Shown here one piece after another: positions 7,444 through 14,246 of a stretch of DNA of 19,021 nt. The stretch is from the NCBI GenBank assembly GCA_900555855.1, contig USML01000027.1, forward strand, positions 1-19,021, given 5' to 3'. Every line of letters starts with the position of its first letter. Position 1 is the first letter of the stretch. The notes under the pieces are model-generated. The model saw nothing but the letters and a program-made list of their open reading frames with translations, ran no database searches and was not told where the DNA came from. Both the position numbers and the translations under genes were made by a program. Source of the DNA: an uncultured Eubacteriales bacterium. Its GTDB lineage: Bacteria; Bacillota; Clostridia; Oscillospirales; Butyricicoccaceae.

Positions 7444-8553
7444 TCATTTGGTAAAATAGTCCCGGATCTCCCGGAGCTTTTCCGGGATCTGGATGAACTG
7501 CGGGCACTGGGCGGCGCAAAGACCGCAGGAGACGCATTTTTCCACATCCTTATCCAGCCCATCAAAAAGATAATCCTTCCTTGCCGCTTCATAAAGCCCC
7601 CAGACCCGCGCCCGGTTATAGGCCTTAAAATGCTGCTGGGGCCGGATCCCCTGGGGACAGACATTGCAGTAGGCGCAGCCGCTGCAGTAAAGCTCGGAGA
7701 GCTGGCGCAGACGGTCATTGGTGGTCTGGTAGCGCGCCCGCTCCTCCGGCGTCACGGAGAGGGCCCGCTCCACGATGGCCACATTCTGCTCCACCATCTC
7801 CACGCTCTCCATACCGGAAAGGGCCAGGCTGACGGCGTCGAAGCCCAGCACGAAGCGCAGCGCCAGCTCCTGGGGCGTCTTGGCCGGGGTGTCGTAAAGC
7901 TCCAGAAACTGCTGTCCGCCGGATGTGATCATGCCGCCTGCCACCGGCCCCATGACCATCACGCCCATACCGCGCTCCGCCAGCGTCTGCATGGCGGCTT
8001 CGTTGCTCTGGTCGATCAGGTTATACTGACAGAGGACGGTATCGAAAATGCCGCTGTCGGCGATGTCTGTCATCACCCGGGGCGCATCGTGGAAGGAGAA
8101 GCTGATGTGCCGGATCAGGCCCTCCTCCCGGGCCTTCTGCATATCCCGATCCATCTGAACAGCCCTGGCGTGATCCCACTTTTTGGCGTTGAGGGCGTGC
8201 ATGTGATAAAAATCCAGATAGTCTGTATCCATCAGCCGCAGCGAAAGCTCCAGCTTCCGGCGGAAATCCCCCGGCTGCTGCACCTCGTCCGGCGGCAGCT
8301 TGGAGGAAAAATAGACCTTGTCCCGCACATCGTGGAGGGCCTTGCCCACGATGCGCTGGTTATCCCGGTTGGTATAGCCCCAGGCGGTGTCGAAAAAATT
8401 GATGCCCAGCGCATAGGCCCGGCGAAGGATGGGGATACACCGGTCGTCATCGCAGCGGCACTTCTTTCCCTCGCCCACAGCGGGCAGACGCATACAGCCA
8501 AAGCCCAGGCGGGAGACCATGGGGCCGTTTTTGCCGAATCGTTTGTACTGCAT
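7444..8553 (-). CDS. Aldo/keto reductase with C-terminal 4Fe-4S ferredoxin domain
   Basis: 369 residues. The N-terminal 270 residues are an AKR TIM barrel: RLGFGCMRLP near the start and catalytic residues D55 and Y60 (NFFDTAWGY), K85 and H119 (DFYHMHAL), giving the usual D-Y-K-H set. The C-terminal part carries two cysteine clusters: C290, C293, C296 and C299-P, then C340, C343, C346 and C350-P, the second a classical CX2CX2CX3CP 4Fe-4S motif. This AKR plus ferredoxin layout is common in anaerobic Clostridia. It is a cytoplasmic, probably NAD(P)H- and/or ferredoxin-linked oxidoreductase whose physiological substrate is unknown. It is the only gene of its transcription unit here, divergent from mrnC. 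SD AGAGGGAT precedes the ATG. No strong terminator follows it before the next minus-strand promoter. Confidence 0.92.
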   Translation of the reverse strand: MQYKRFGKNGPMVSRLGFGCMRLPAVGEGKKCRCDDDRCIPILRRAYALGINFFDTAWGYTNRDNQRIVGKALHDVRDKVYFSSKLPPDEVQQPGDFRRKLELSLRLMDTDYLDFYHMHALNAKKWDHARAVQMDRDMQKAREEGLIRHISFSFHDAPRVMTDIADSGIFDTVLCQYNLIDQSNEAAMQTLAERGMGVMVMGPVAGGMITSGGQQFLELYDTPAKTPQELALRFVLGFDAVSLALSGMESVEMVEQNVAIVERALSVTPEERARYQTTNDRLRQLSELYCSGCAYCNVCPQGIRPQQHFKAYNRARVWGLYEAARKDYLFDGLDKDVEKCVSCGLCAAQCPQFIQIPEKLREIRDYFTK

Positions 8554-8585
8554 CAGGATCCCTCTCTTTTCTTTTATGAGTAATC

Positions 8586-8601
8586 ATGCAGCTGCATCAT
8601 A
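8586..8601 (-). promoter_or_regulatory. Predicted -10 and dyad in front of the AKR gene
   Basis: On the minus strand TATGAT (8596-8601) is a good -10 for the AKR gene, though no clear -35 is seen. A perfect 12-bp palindrome ATGCAGCTGCAT (8586-8597) overlaps it and the expected start point, a typical place for a repressor site. Confidence 0.4.
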
Positions 8602-8645
8602 GCACATTTTCCGAAAAAAAGATACCCAAAAAGCGCCGGCTGTGG

Positions 8646-8707
8646 TAAAATATTTTCTGCGGGAGCGCGGCGCCGCAGAAGGGCGTTCTTTCAGGCTCCC
8701 GCGGAGG
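8646..8707 (+). promoter_or_regulatory. Predicted -10 and alternative hairpins in the mrnC leader
   Basis: TAAAAT (8646-8651) is a likely -10; the -35 is weak. Downstream, TTCTGCGG/CCGCAGAA (8655-8662 with 8673-8680) and GCGGGAGC/GCTCCCGC (8659-8666 with 8695-8702) share their left arms, so only one can form at a time. The second ends directly against the SD GGAGG (8703-8707) and could affect mrnC translation. Confidence 0.4.
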
Positions 8708-8711
8708 GATT

Positions 8712-9116
8712 ATGGAATTATTTCAGCAGCATTATACCGAGGAGCAGCTCCGGGCCGTCCCAACGCTGACGCTGGCCCATATCGGCGACGGCGTTTATGA
8801 GCTTTTGGCCCGCACCGCCGTGGTGGACAAGGGGGTCTGCCGGGTGGAGGATGCCCACAGGAGCACCGTGGCGCTGGTCTCCGCCCCGGCTCAGGCCAAG
8901 GCCATGGAGCAGCTGCTGCCGCTTCTGACGCCCTGGGAGACCGCCGTCTTCCGCCACGGGCGCAACGCCCACTTCCACAGCGTCCCCAAGCACTGCACCC
9001 TGCGGGAATATGCCTATGCCACCGGGCTGGAGGCCCTTCTGGGGGCCCTCTACCTCACCGGCCAGCAGCAGCGCATCGCCCTGCTGTGGCAGGAAATTCT
9101 GGGGGCGCTGGCATGA
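8712..9116 (+). CDS. mrnC: Mini-ribonuclease III (23S rRNA maturation)
   Basis: 134 residues, the usual size for MrnC: an RNase III catalytic domain without the dsRNA-binding domain. In B. subtilis the enzyme trims both ends of 23S precursor rRNA, helped by ribosomal protein L3. Visible motifs are LAHIGDGVYELLAR (residues 21-34; D26 and E30, the RNase III signature), FRHGRNAHFHSVPK (80-93), and YATGLEALLGALYL (102-115; catalytic E107). The start is set by GGAGG at 8703-8707. The stop overlaps the rsuA start as ATGA, so both rRNA-acting enzymes are made together. Members commonly read YIGDAVYE here; the HIGDGVYE variant keeps the acidic residues. Confidence 0.95.
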   Translation: MELFQQHYTEEQLRAVPTLTLAHIGDGVYELLARTAVVDKGVCRVEDAHRSTVALVSAPAQAKAMEQLLPLLTPWETAVFRHGRNAHFHSVPKHCTLREYAYATGLEALLGALYLTGQQQRIALLWQEILGALA

Positions 9117-9835
9117 AGGGACGGCTGGACAGGATCGTCAGCGCCTGCTGCCTGCTCTCCCGCACAGAAGCCCAGGCTGCGCTGAAGGCGGGCCGGGTGA
9201 CGGTGGACGGCGCCGCCGTCCGGCAAGGCGCCCTGAAGGCGGATACGGAAGCCCAGCGCATTTTGCTGGACGGCCAGCCTGTGGAGGGCGACGGCTATGT
9301 TTATCTGATGCTTTATAAGCCGGTGGGGGTCCTCTCCGCCACGGAGGACCGAAAGGGCGCTCTCACGGCGCTGGATCTGCTGCCAGAGCGCTACCGCAAG
9401 GCGGGGCCCGGCGTTGTGGGGCGGCTGGATAAGGATGCGGAGGGGCTTTTGTTTCTCACCTCCAACGGCCCGCTGAACCACCGGCTCACCTCTCCCCGCC
9501 ATCACGCGGATAAGGTCTATCTGGTGACGCTGGACGCGCCGGCCGACGCCGGCGACGAGGCGGCCTTTGCCGCGCCCATGGATCTGGGAGATTTTACCAC
9601 GCAGCCCGCCCTTCTGGAGCGCATGGGCGACGGGCGCACCTGCCGGGTGACCCTGCGGGAGGGGAAATTCCACCAGATCAAGCGGATGTTTGCCCATCAG
9701 GGCAAGACCGTCCTGACCCTGAAGCGGCTGTCCATCGGGCCTTTGCAGCTGGACGAAAGCCTTGCTCCCGGGAGCTGGAGGCCACTGAATTCCGACGAAC
9801 TTCGGCAAATTTTGGCCCTCGCAGACAGTTTGTAG
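9113..9835 (+). CDS. rsuA: RsuA-family 16S rRNA pseudouridine synthase
   Basis: 240 residues from the ATG at 9113, which overlaps the mrnC stop; an in-frame ATG at 9086 would lie inside mrnC and is less likely. Residues 1-~48 form an S4 RNA-binding domain (LDRIVSACCLLSRTEAQ, AGRVTVDG). The catalytic domain follows: YLMLYKPVGVLSA (64-76) and GRLDKDAEGLLFLTSNG (103-119) with the nucleophilic aspartate D106. The ending HQIKRMFAHQGK then LKRLSIGPL is typical of the RsuA/RluB/RluE family. The protein isomerises a uridine in rRNA, in RsuA of E. coli U516 of 16S rRNA. The exact target here (16S versus 23S) is not provable from sequence alone, but short length and motif details favour RsuA. Confidence 0.9.
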   Translation: MKGRLDRIVSACCLLSRTEAQAALKAGRVTVDGAAVRQGALKADTEAQRILLDGQPVEGDGYVYLMLYKPVGVLSATEDRKGALTALDLLPERYRKAGPGVVGRLDKDAEGLLFLTSNGPLNHRLTSPRHHADKVYLVTLDAPADAGDEAAFAAPMDLGDFTTQPALLERMGDGRTCRVTLREGKFHQIKRMFAHQGKTVLTLKRLSIGPLQLDESLAPGSWRPLNSDELRQILALADSL

Positions 9836-9866
9836 GAAAAATAGATGTAAATTCCAAAAATAATTG

Positions 9867-9895
9867 TTGAAAAAAGCAATCGGTTGCGTTAAAAT
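9867..9895 (+). promoter_or_regulatory. Predicted sigma-A promoter of the CdaR/PucR regulator
   Basis: TTGAAA (9867-9872), 17-bp spacer, TAAAAT (9890-9895), in an AT-rich gap after rsuA. A short leader of about 50 nt would precede the ATG. Confidence 0.7.
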
Positions 9896-9952
9896 AAACA
9901 TAAAGCGCGATTTGAATTTAGGAATAATAAATAAAGGGTAAAGGTGATCCAA

Positions 9953-11035
9953 ATGGCAGCCAGACTGTTCCAAAGCATCCTGCTGGAAATCAAAAACAAG
10001 GTCCCGTTCATCCTGGGTATCGTGGACAACGCCGGCAACATCGTCTCCTGCACAGAGCTTCGCTTTATCGGCGAAAATGTGGAAGCCGCGGAGGACTTCT
10101 TCTCCTCCGGCAGCGAGGAGGGTGAGTTCGGCGGCTATTCCTTCCGTCGGCTGGACGGCTATGACAACGGCGCGGAATACGCGGTCTTTGCCGGTGAGAG
10201 CGGCCAGAGTGCGGCCATCGCCTGCAACATCACCGCCATCGCCATCAACAACAGCAAATCGCTTTACGACGAAAAGCACGACAAGGCGACCTTTATTAAA
10301 AAGATCATTCTGGACAACATCCTGCCCGGCGACATCTATATCAAATCCCGCGAGATGCAGTTTCAGAACGAAGCCAAGCGGGTGGCCTACCTGATCCACA
10401 TGGATCAGAAGCAGGATGTGGCCGTCATGGATCTGCTGCAGAAGCTTTTCCCCGACCGGCAGCGCGACTTTGCCCTCACCATCAACGAGAACGAGGTGGT
10501 GCTGGTGAAGGAGCTGAAGAGCAACGATTCCAAGGAGATCACCAAATACGGCCGGCAGATCGACGCCGGCGTCACCGAGCTGGGCGTGGCCCATGTGATC
10601 GGCATCGGCTCCGTAGCCACCCAGCTGAAGGACATCGCCCGTTCCTTCAAGGAGGCTCAGGTGGCCGTGGAGATCGGCAAGGTCTTCGACGACAGCATCA
10701 CCATGATGAGCTATGAGAATCTGGGCATCGGCCGCCTGATCTACCAGCTGCCCACCACCCTCTGCGAGATGTTCCTCTCCGAGGTGTTCAAGAAGGGCTC
10801 TGTGGAATCGCTGGACGAAGAGACCCTCTTCACCATCCAGAAATTCTTTGAAAACAATCTGAATGTTTCCGAGACCTCCCGGAAGCTGTTTGTCCACCGC
10901 AACACGCTGGTCTACCGTCTGGAAAAGATCAAAAAGCTCACCGGACTGGACCTGCGGGAGTTTGACAATGCCATCGTTCTGAAGGTGGCGCTGATGGTCA
11001 AGCAGTATCTCCGCTCCCGCGAGACCGCCAACTGA
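9953..11035 (+). CDS. CdaR/PucR-type transcriptional regulator
   Basis: 360 residues from the ATG at 9953, chosen over an upstream GTG at 9944 because AAAGGTG (9940-9946) is well spaced for it. The C terminus (about 300-352) is the PucR/CdaR helix-turn-helix: NVSETSRKLFVHRNTLVYRL, then LTGLDLREFDNAIVLKVALM. The middle (about 140-245) fits the GGDEF-like domain of CdaR proteins, and the N-terminal 100 residues (VPFILGIVDNAGNIVSC) resemble a ligand-sensing domain. Family members sense small molecules such as sugar diacids or purine intermediates, but the ligand here is unknown. It has its own promoter and ends in a hairpin before ftsE. Its position suggests, without proving, a link to the cell-wall operon; an autonomous regulator of distant genes is equally possible. 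Confidence 0.85.
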   Translation: MAARLFQSILLEIKNKVPFILGIVDNAGNIVSCTELRFIGENVEAAEDFFSSGSEEGEFGGYSFRRLDGYDNGAEYAVFAGESGQSAAIACNITAIAINNSKSLYDEKHDKATFIKKIILDNILPGDIYIKSREMQFQNEAKRVAYLIHMDQKQDVAVMDLLQKLFPDRQRDFALTINENEVVLVKELKSNDSKEITKYGRQIDAGVTELGVAHVIGIGSVATQLKDIARSFKEAQVAVEIGKVFDDSITMMSYENLGIGRLIYQLPTTLCEMFLSEVFKKGSVESLDEETLFTIQKFFENNLNVSETSRKLFVHRNTLVYRLEKIKKLTGLDLREFDNAIVLKVALMVKQYLRSRETAN

Positions 11036-11061
11036 TCCCGCCCGCCGCACCCGGCGTTTGC

Positions 11062-11089
11062 TTTGGCACAGGGTTACCCCTGTGCCAAA
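11062..11089 (+). terminator. Hairpin after the regulator gene, possible terminator
   Basis: Perfect 12-bp stem TTTGGCACAGGG / CCCTGTGCCAAA (11062-11073 with 11078-11089) and a 4-nt loop, 26 bases after the stop. No run of T follows (GCTGTATTTG), so termination would be weak or factor-aided. It separates the regulator from ftsE. Confidence 0.5.
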
Positions 11090-11116
11090 CGCTGTATTTG
11101 CGCGGAGATCGTCATT

Positions 11117-11133
11117 TGTAACCAATTTGTAAA
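11117..11133 (+). promoter_or_regulatory. Candidate WalR (YycF) box upstream of ftsE
   Basis: TGTAAC-CAATT-TGTAAA matches exactly the published WalR consensus of two TGTWAH hexamers separated by 5 bp. It forms part of an 11-bp tandem repeat, ATTTGTAACCA then ATTTGTAAACA (11114-11135). It ends 32 bases before the ftsE ATG. I see no convincing -35/-10 pair, as can happen at activator-dependent promoters. Chance occurrence of such an AT-rich motif is possible, though the surrounding DNA is GC-rich. Confidence 0.5.
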
Positions 11134-11165
11134 CATTTCGTCATCAGCTGACAAAGGAGAACACT

Positions 11166-12083
11166 ATGGTCAAGCTGCAGGATGTATTCAAAACCTACGA
11201 CAACGGAACCAAAGCGCTGCGGGGCGTCTCGCTGACCATTCAGGACGGAGAGTTCGTTTTTATCGTCGGCCCCTCCGGCAGCGGCAAATCCACCATCATC
11301 AAAATGCTCACCGCCGAGCTCCGCCCCACCTCCGGCAAGGTCCAGGTGGGCGACTATGATATCGGAAGCATCCGTCAGCGGGACATCCCCTACCTGCGCC
11401 GCACCATCGGCGTGGTCTTTCAGGATTTCCGCCTGATCGAAAATAAGACCGTCTATGAAAATGTGGCCTTCGTCATGCGGGCTGTGGGCGCGCCCCAGAG
11501 CTCCATCAAAAAACGGGTCACCTATGTGCTGGATCTGGTGGGCATCCTGCACAAGGCCCGCCGCCTGCCCTCAGAGCTTTCCGGCGGCGAGCAGCAGCGG
11601 GTGGCCGTGGCCCGGGCGCTGGTGAACAACCCCAGCGTCATCGTGGCCGACGAGCCCACGGGCAATCTGGATCCCGCCCGTTCGCTGGAGCTGATGATGC
11701 TCTTTGAGAAAATTAACAGCATGGGCACCACCGTTGTAGTTGTGACCCATGCCCGGGAGATCGTGGACCAGTTTGCCAAGCGTGTAGTCGCCATCGACGG
11801 CGGCACGGTCATCTCCGACCAGACCGGCGGCTATTATGTTCGTCCCGATGTGACCCGGCTGACAGAGGAAGCCCTACAGCAGGCTGCTCCGGCCCATCGG
11901 CGGACACCGGCAGCGCCCAGGGCCACCTCTCCCACAGCCCAGACAGCGAAGACGGTTCCAGACGCTGAGCAGCAGTCCCCTCCGCCGGAGGGCGGCGAGC
12001 CGGAGCTGCAGGAGCTTTTGGACGAGCTGGAGCTGCTGCCTCAGCTGCGCATGAGGTCTGACCGGCAGGAGGTGCGCAAATGA
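11166..12083 (+). CDS. ftsE: Cell-division ABC transporter ATPase FtsE, with C-terminal extension
   Basis: 305 residues; the first ~228 are canonical FtsE. Walker A GPSGSGKST (35-43), Q-loop VVFQDFRL (Q86), signature LSGGEQQRVAVARAL (138-152), Walker B VIVADEPTGNLDP (158-170) and switch H195 are all present. FtsE binds ATP on the inner face of the membrane and, with FtsX, passes a signal outward that activates a murein hydrolase. Residues ~235-305 are unusual: an Ala/Pro/Thr/Gln-rich, probably disordered linker and then an acidic, leucine-rich helix (ELQELLDELELLPQL). AAAGGAGA (11153-11160) supports the start. The stop overlaps ftsX by ATGA, so the two partners are translationally coupled. 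Family length is about 220-230 residues, so the tail is a real extension rather than a frameshift. Confidence 0.97.
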   Translation: MVKLQDVFKTYDNGTKALRGVSLTIQDGEFVFIVGPSGSGKSTIIKMLTAELRPTSGKVQVGDYDIGSIRQRDIPYLRRTIGVVFQDFRLIENKTVYENVAFVMRAVGAPQSSIKKRVTYVLDLVGILHKARRLPSELSGGEQQRVAVARALVNNPSVIVADEPTGNLDPARSLELMMLFEKINSMGTTVVVVTHAREIVDQFAKRVVAIDGGTVISDQTGGYYVRPDVTRLTEEALQQAAPAHRRTPAAPRATSPTAQTAKTVPDAEQQSPPPEGGEPELQELLDELELLPQLRMRSDRQEVRK

Positions 12084-12994
12084 GCAAAAAAAGCCTGAAA
12101 CGGAGGACGCGGAAGGCCGGCTTCGGCTATTTCATGCGGGAGGGCCTTTCCAGCATTTTTGTCCATGGCTTCACCAGCTTTGCCGCCGTTACCGTCATCG
12201 GCGCCTGCCTGATGATCACCGGGATCTTCAGCCTTCTGGCCTATAACATTGACCTGCAGATCCAGCAGCTCTCCGGCGAGAGCGAGATCGTGGTCTACAT
12301 CGACGATTCCGTCTCCCGGGAAGACGCCATTGCCATGGGCGCGAAGATCCGCGCCATGGATAATATCAAAGAAGCGGTGTTCGTCTCCAAGGAGGCCCTG
12401 TTCGACGCCTATCTGGAAAAGCTGGGGGACGAGGCCTATGTGATGGAGGATCTGCGGGAGGACAACCCCCTGCGGGACAGCTATCAAATCAACATGAAGG
12501 ATGTTTCCCTGCACCGGGAGACGGTGGAAGCGCTGGAAAAGCTTCAGGGCATCGCTTCCAGCAGCTCCAATCAGGAGGTCTCCGAGCGGCTGATCCAGCT
12601 GCGCCGGGTCACCAACATGATCTCCTATACGCTCATCGCCCTGCTGGGCGCGGTCAGCGTCTTTATCATCGCCAACACCGTCAAGCTGGCCATGCTGGCC
12701 CGACGGGAGGAGATCGCCATTATGAAGATGGTGGGCGCGACCAACCATTTTATCCGCGCGCCCTTTGTGGTAGAGGGCATCACGCTGGGACTCTGCGGCG
12801 CGCTGCTGGCCTTTTTCGTGCAGTGGGGTGTCTATCAGTATGTTACGGGACAGCTGGTCAAGGGAACGGCGATCCTCACCATGGTGCCCTTCACCCAGGT
12901 CTGGCAGCCCACGCTTAGCGTGATGCTGCTGGCGGGGCTGGTGCTGGGCGTGGGCGGCAGCGTCCTGACCATTCGGAAATTCCTGCGGGTGTGA
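12080..12994 (+). CDS. ftsX: Cell-division membrane protein FtsX
   Basis: 304 residues. A basic cytoplasmic N terminus (KKSLKRRTRK) precedes TM1 (about 31-56). The extracellular loop of about 57-175 contains the FtsX porter/ECD-type sequence (EIVVYIDDSVSREDA, VFVSKEALFDAYLEKLG). TM2 lies at about 180-203, TM3 at about 229-255 and TM4 at about 278-298, the four-helix FtsX plan. The cytoplasmic RREEIAIMKMVGATN (208-222) is the conserved type VII ABC coupling motif. FtsX forms a dimer with FtsE and uses its extracellular loop to hold and switch a hydrolase. Its gene lies between ftsE and a coiled-coil M23 hydrolase, which is the likely partner. Overlaps ftsE by ATGA; the hydrolase begins 7 bases after its stop. 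Confidence 0.97.
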   Translation: MSKKSLKRRTRKAGFGYFMREGLSSIFVHGFTSFAAVTVIGACLMITGIFSLLAYNIDLQIQQLSGESEIVVYIDDSVSREDAIAMGAKIRAMDNIKEAVFVSKEALFDAYLEKLGDEAYVMEDLREDNPLRDSYQINMKDVSLHRETVEALEKLQGIASSSSNQEVSERLIQLRRVTNMISYTLIALLGAVSVFIIANTVKLAMLARREEIAIMKMVGATNHFIRAPFVVEGITLGLCGALLAFFVQWGVYQYVTGQLVKGTAILTMVPFTQVWQPTLSVMLLAGLVLGVGGSVLTIRKFLRV

Positions 12995-13001
12995 GGAGCT
13001 T

Positions 13002-14225
13002 ATGAAGAAAAACCATACGACCCAGCCCCGGCGCACCGCCGGGCAGAAGATCATCACCGCCGTTGCGCTGGTGATGGCAATTTTGATGATCGCGGGCTTT
13101 CTGGCCTCGGCGCTGAATATCTTTGCCGTTACCAAGGCCCAGGTGGACGCCCTGAAAAACAAAGTGGCAGAAGCAGGAAAGCGCAAAAATGAGCTGAAAA
13201 CCCAGCTCTCCGGCCTGACGAACGATCTTTCTGCCCTGCAGAAGCAGATCTCCCTGCTGGACAGCCAGATCGAGGCTCAGCAGGACGAGATCGACGCCCA
13301 GGAGGAGCTTTTGGGGGAGCTGACGCAGATGATCGCCGACAAGACCATCGAGCTGGAAGAAAGCGAGCGGCAGCAGGCGGAGCAATATGCCCAGCTGCGC
13401 AGCCGGCTGCGCTATATGGTGGAGCATGGTACCACCAGCAGCCTGAGCATCCTGCTTTCCTCCGACAGCTTTTCCGATTTTCTCAACCGGTATGAGATCA
13501 TCCGCCAGATCTCCCTGCGGGACGAGAACCTTTTTGAACAGCTCAAGGCCATTCGGGATAAGGTCCTGACGGAAAAGCAGGAGCTGGAGGACACCAAAAA
13601 GGAGGCCGAGGACACCAAGCTCCAAATGGAGGCCAACAAGGCGGAGCTGGAGGCCCAGATGGAGGCCAAGCGCAAGCAGATGGACAGCATCCAGCTGGCA
13701 CAGAAAAATGTCAAGGACGCCTATGCTGCCATGATCGAAACGGAAGACGAGCTGATGGCGCAATATAAAAAGGCGGCGGCAGAATATGCGGCTCAGAGCA
13801 CCTATGTGGGCGGCACCTTTATGTGGCCGCTGCCGGCAGGCAACAATGTGGTCACCTGCAAATACGGTATGCGCACCCATCCCATCACCGGTAAGCGCAA
13901 GCTGCACACCGGCGTAGACCTGCGAGCCTCCACCGGCACCAAGGTCTATGCTGCCAATAAGGGCACCGTCACCACCTCCGGCTACAGCTCCGCCTGGGGC
14001 AACTATATCATTATCAGCCACGGCGGCGGCATCACCACCCTATATGCTCACATGAGCAAGCGTTCTGTCTCCAAGGATGATAAGGTCAAGCAGGGCGACA
14101 TCATCGGCTATTCCGGCAACACCGGCTACAGCACCGCCCCCCACCTGCATTTCGAGATCAGCAAAAACGGCTCCACCTATAACCCGCTGAACGAGTTCAA
14201 GGATTTTAAGGTGACCTATAAATAA
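13002..14225 (+). CDS. Coiled-coil M23 peptidoglycan endopeptidase, likely FtsEX-controlled
   Basis: 407 residues. An N-terminal hydrophobic segment (about 18-42) serves as signal or membrane anchor. A long coiled coil follows at about 45-265, rich in K, E, Q and L, of the type that FtsX contacts in EnvC, PcsB and CwlO. The C-terminal M23 (LytM-type) domain of about 275-395 has HTGVDLR (Zn ligands H302, D306), TLYAHMS (H350) and HLHFEI (H381, H383). All catalytic and metal positions are kept, so unlike EnvC (which lost them and only activates amidases) this protein should itself cut cross-link peptides. It sits directly behind ftsX with an SD inside the ftsX stop region (GAGGAG). Probably membrane-tethered or secreted; substrate bond not known. 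Confidence 0.93.
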   Translation: MKKNHTTQPRRTAGQKIITAVALVMAILMIAGFLASALNIFAVTKAQVDALKNKVAEAGKRKNELKTQLSGLTNDLSALQKQISLLDSQIEAQQDEIDAQEELLGELTQMIADKTIELEESERQQAEQYAQLRSRLRYMVEHGTTSSLSILLSSDSFSDFLNRYEIIRQISLRDENLFEQLKAIRDKVLTEKQELEDTKKEAEDTKLQMEANKAELEAQMEAKRKQMDSIQLAQKNVKDAYAAMIETEDELMAQYKKAAAEYAAQSTYVGGTFMWPLPAGNNVVTCKYGMRTHPITGKRKLHTGVDLRASTGTKVYAANKGTVTTSGYSSAWGNYIIISHGGGITTLYAHMSKRSVSKDDKVKQGDIIGYSGNTGYSTAPHLHFEISKNGSTYNPLNEFKDFKVTYK

Positions 14226-14246
14226 TTCCCCAAAGGAGCACGACCC

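Noticed and set aside
7444..8553. Oxidoreductase gene broken by frameshift
   Set aside because: The frame is continuous and contains the whole AKR barrel and both cysteine clusters.
9050..11125. 691-codon open frame on the minus strand
   Set aside because: Antisense to rsuA and the CdaR-type regulator, both clear by motif; low-complexity shadow translation.
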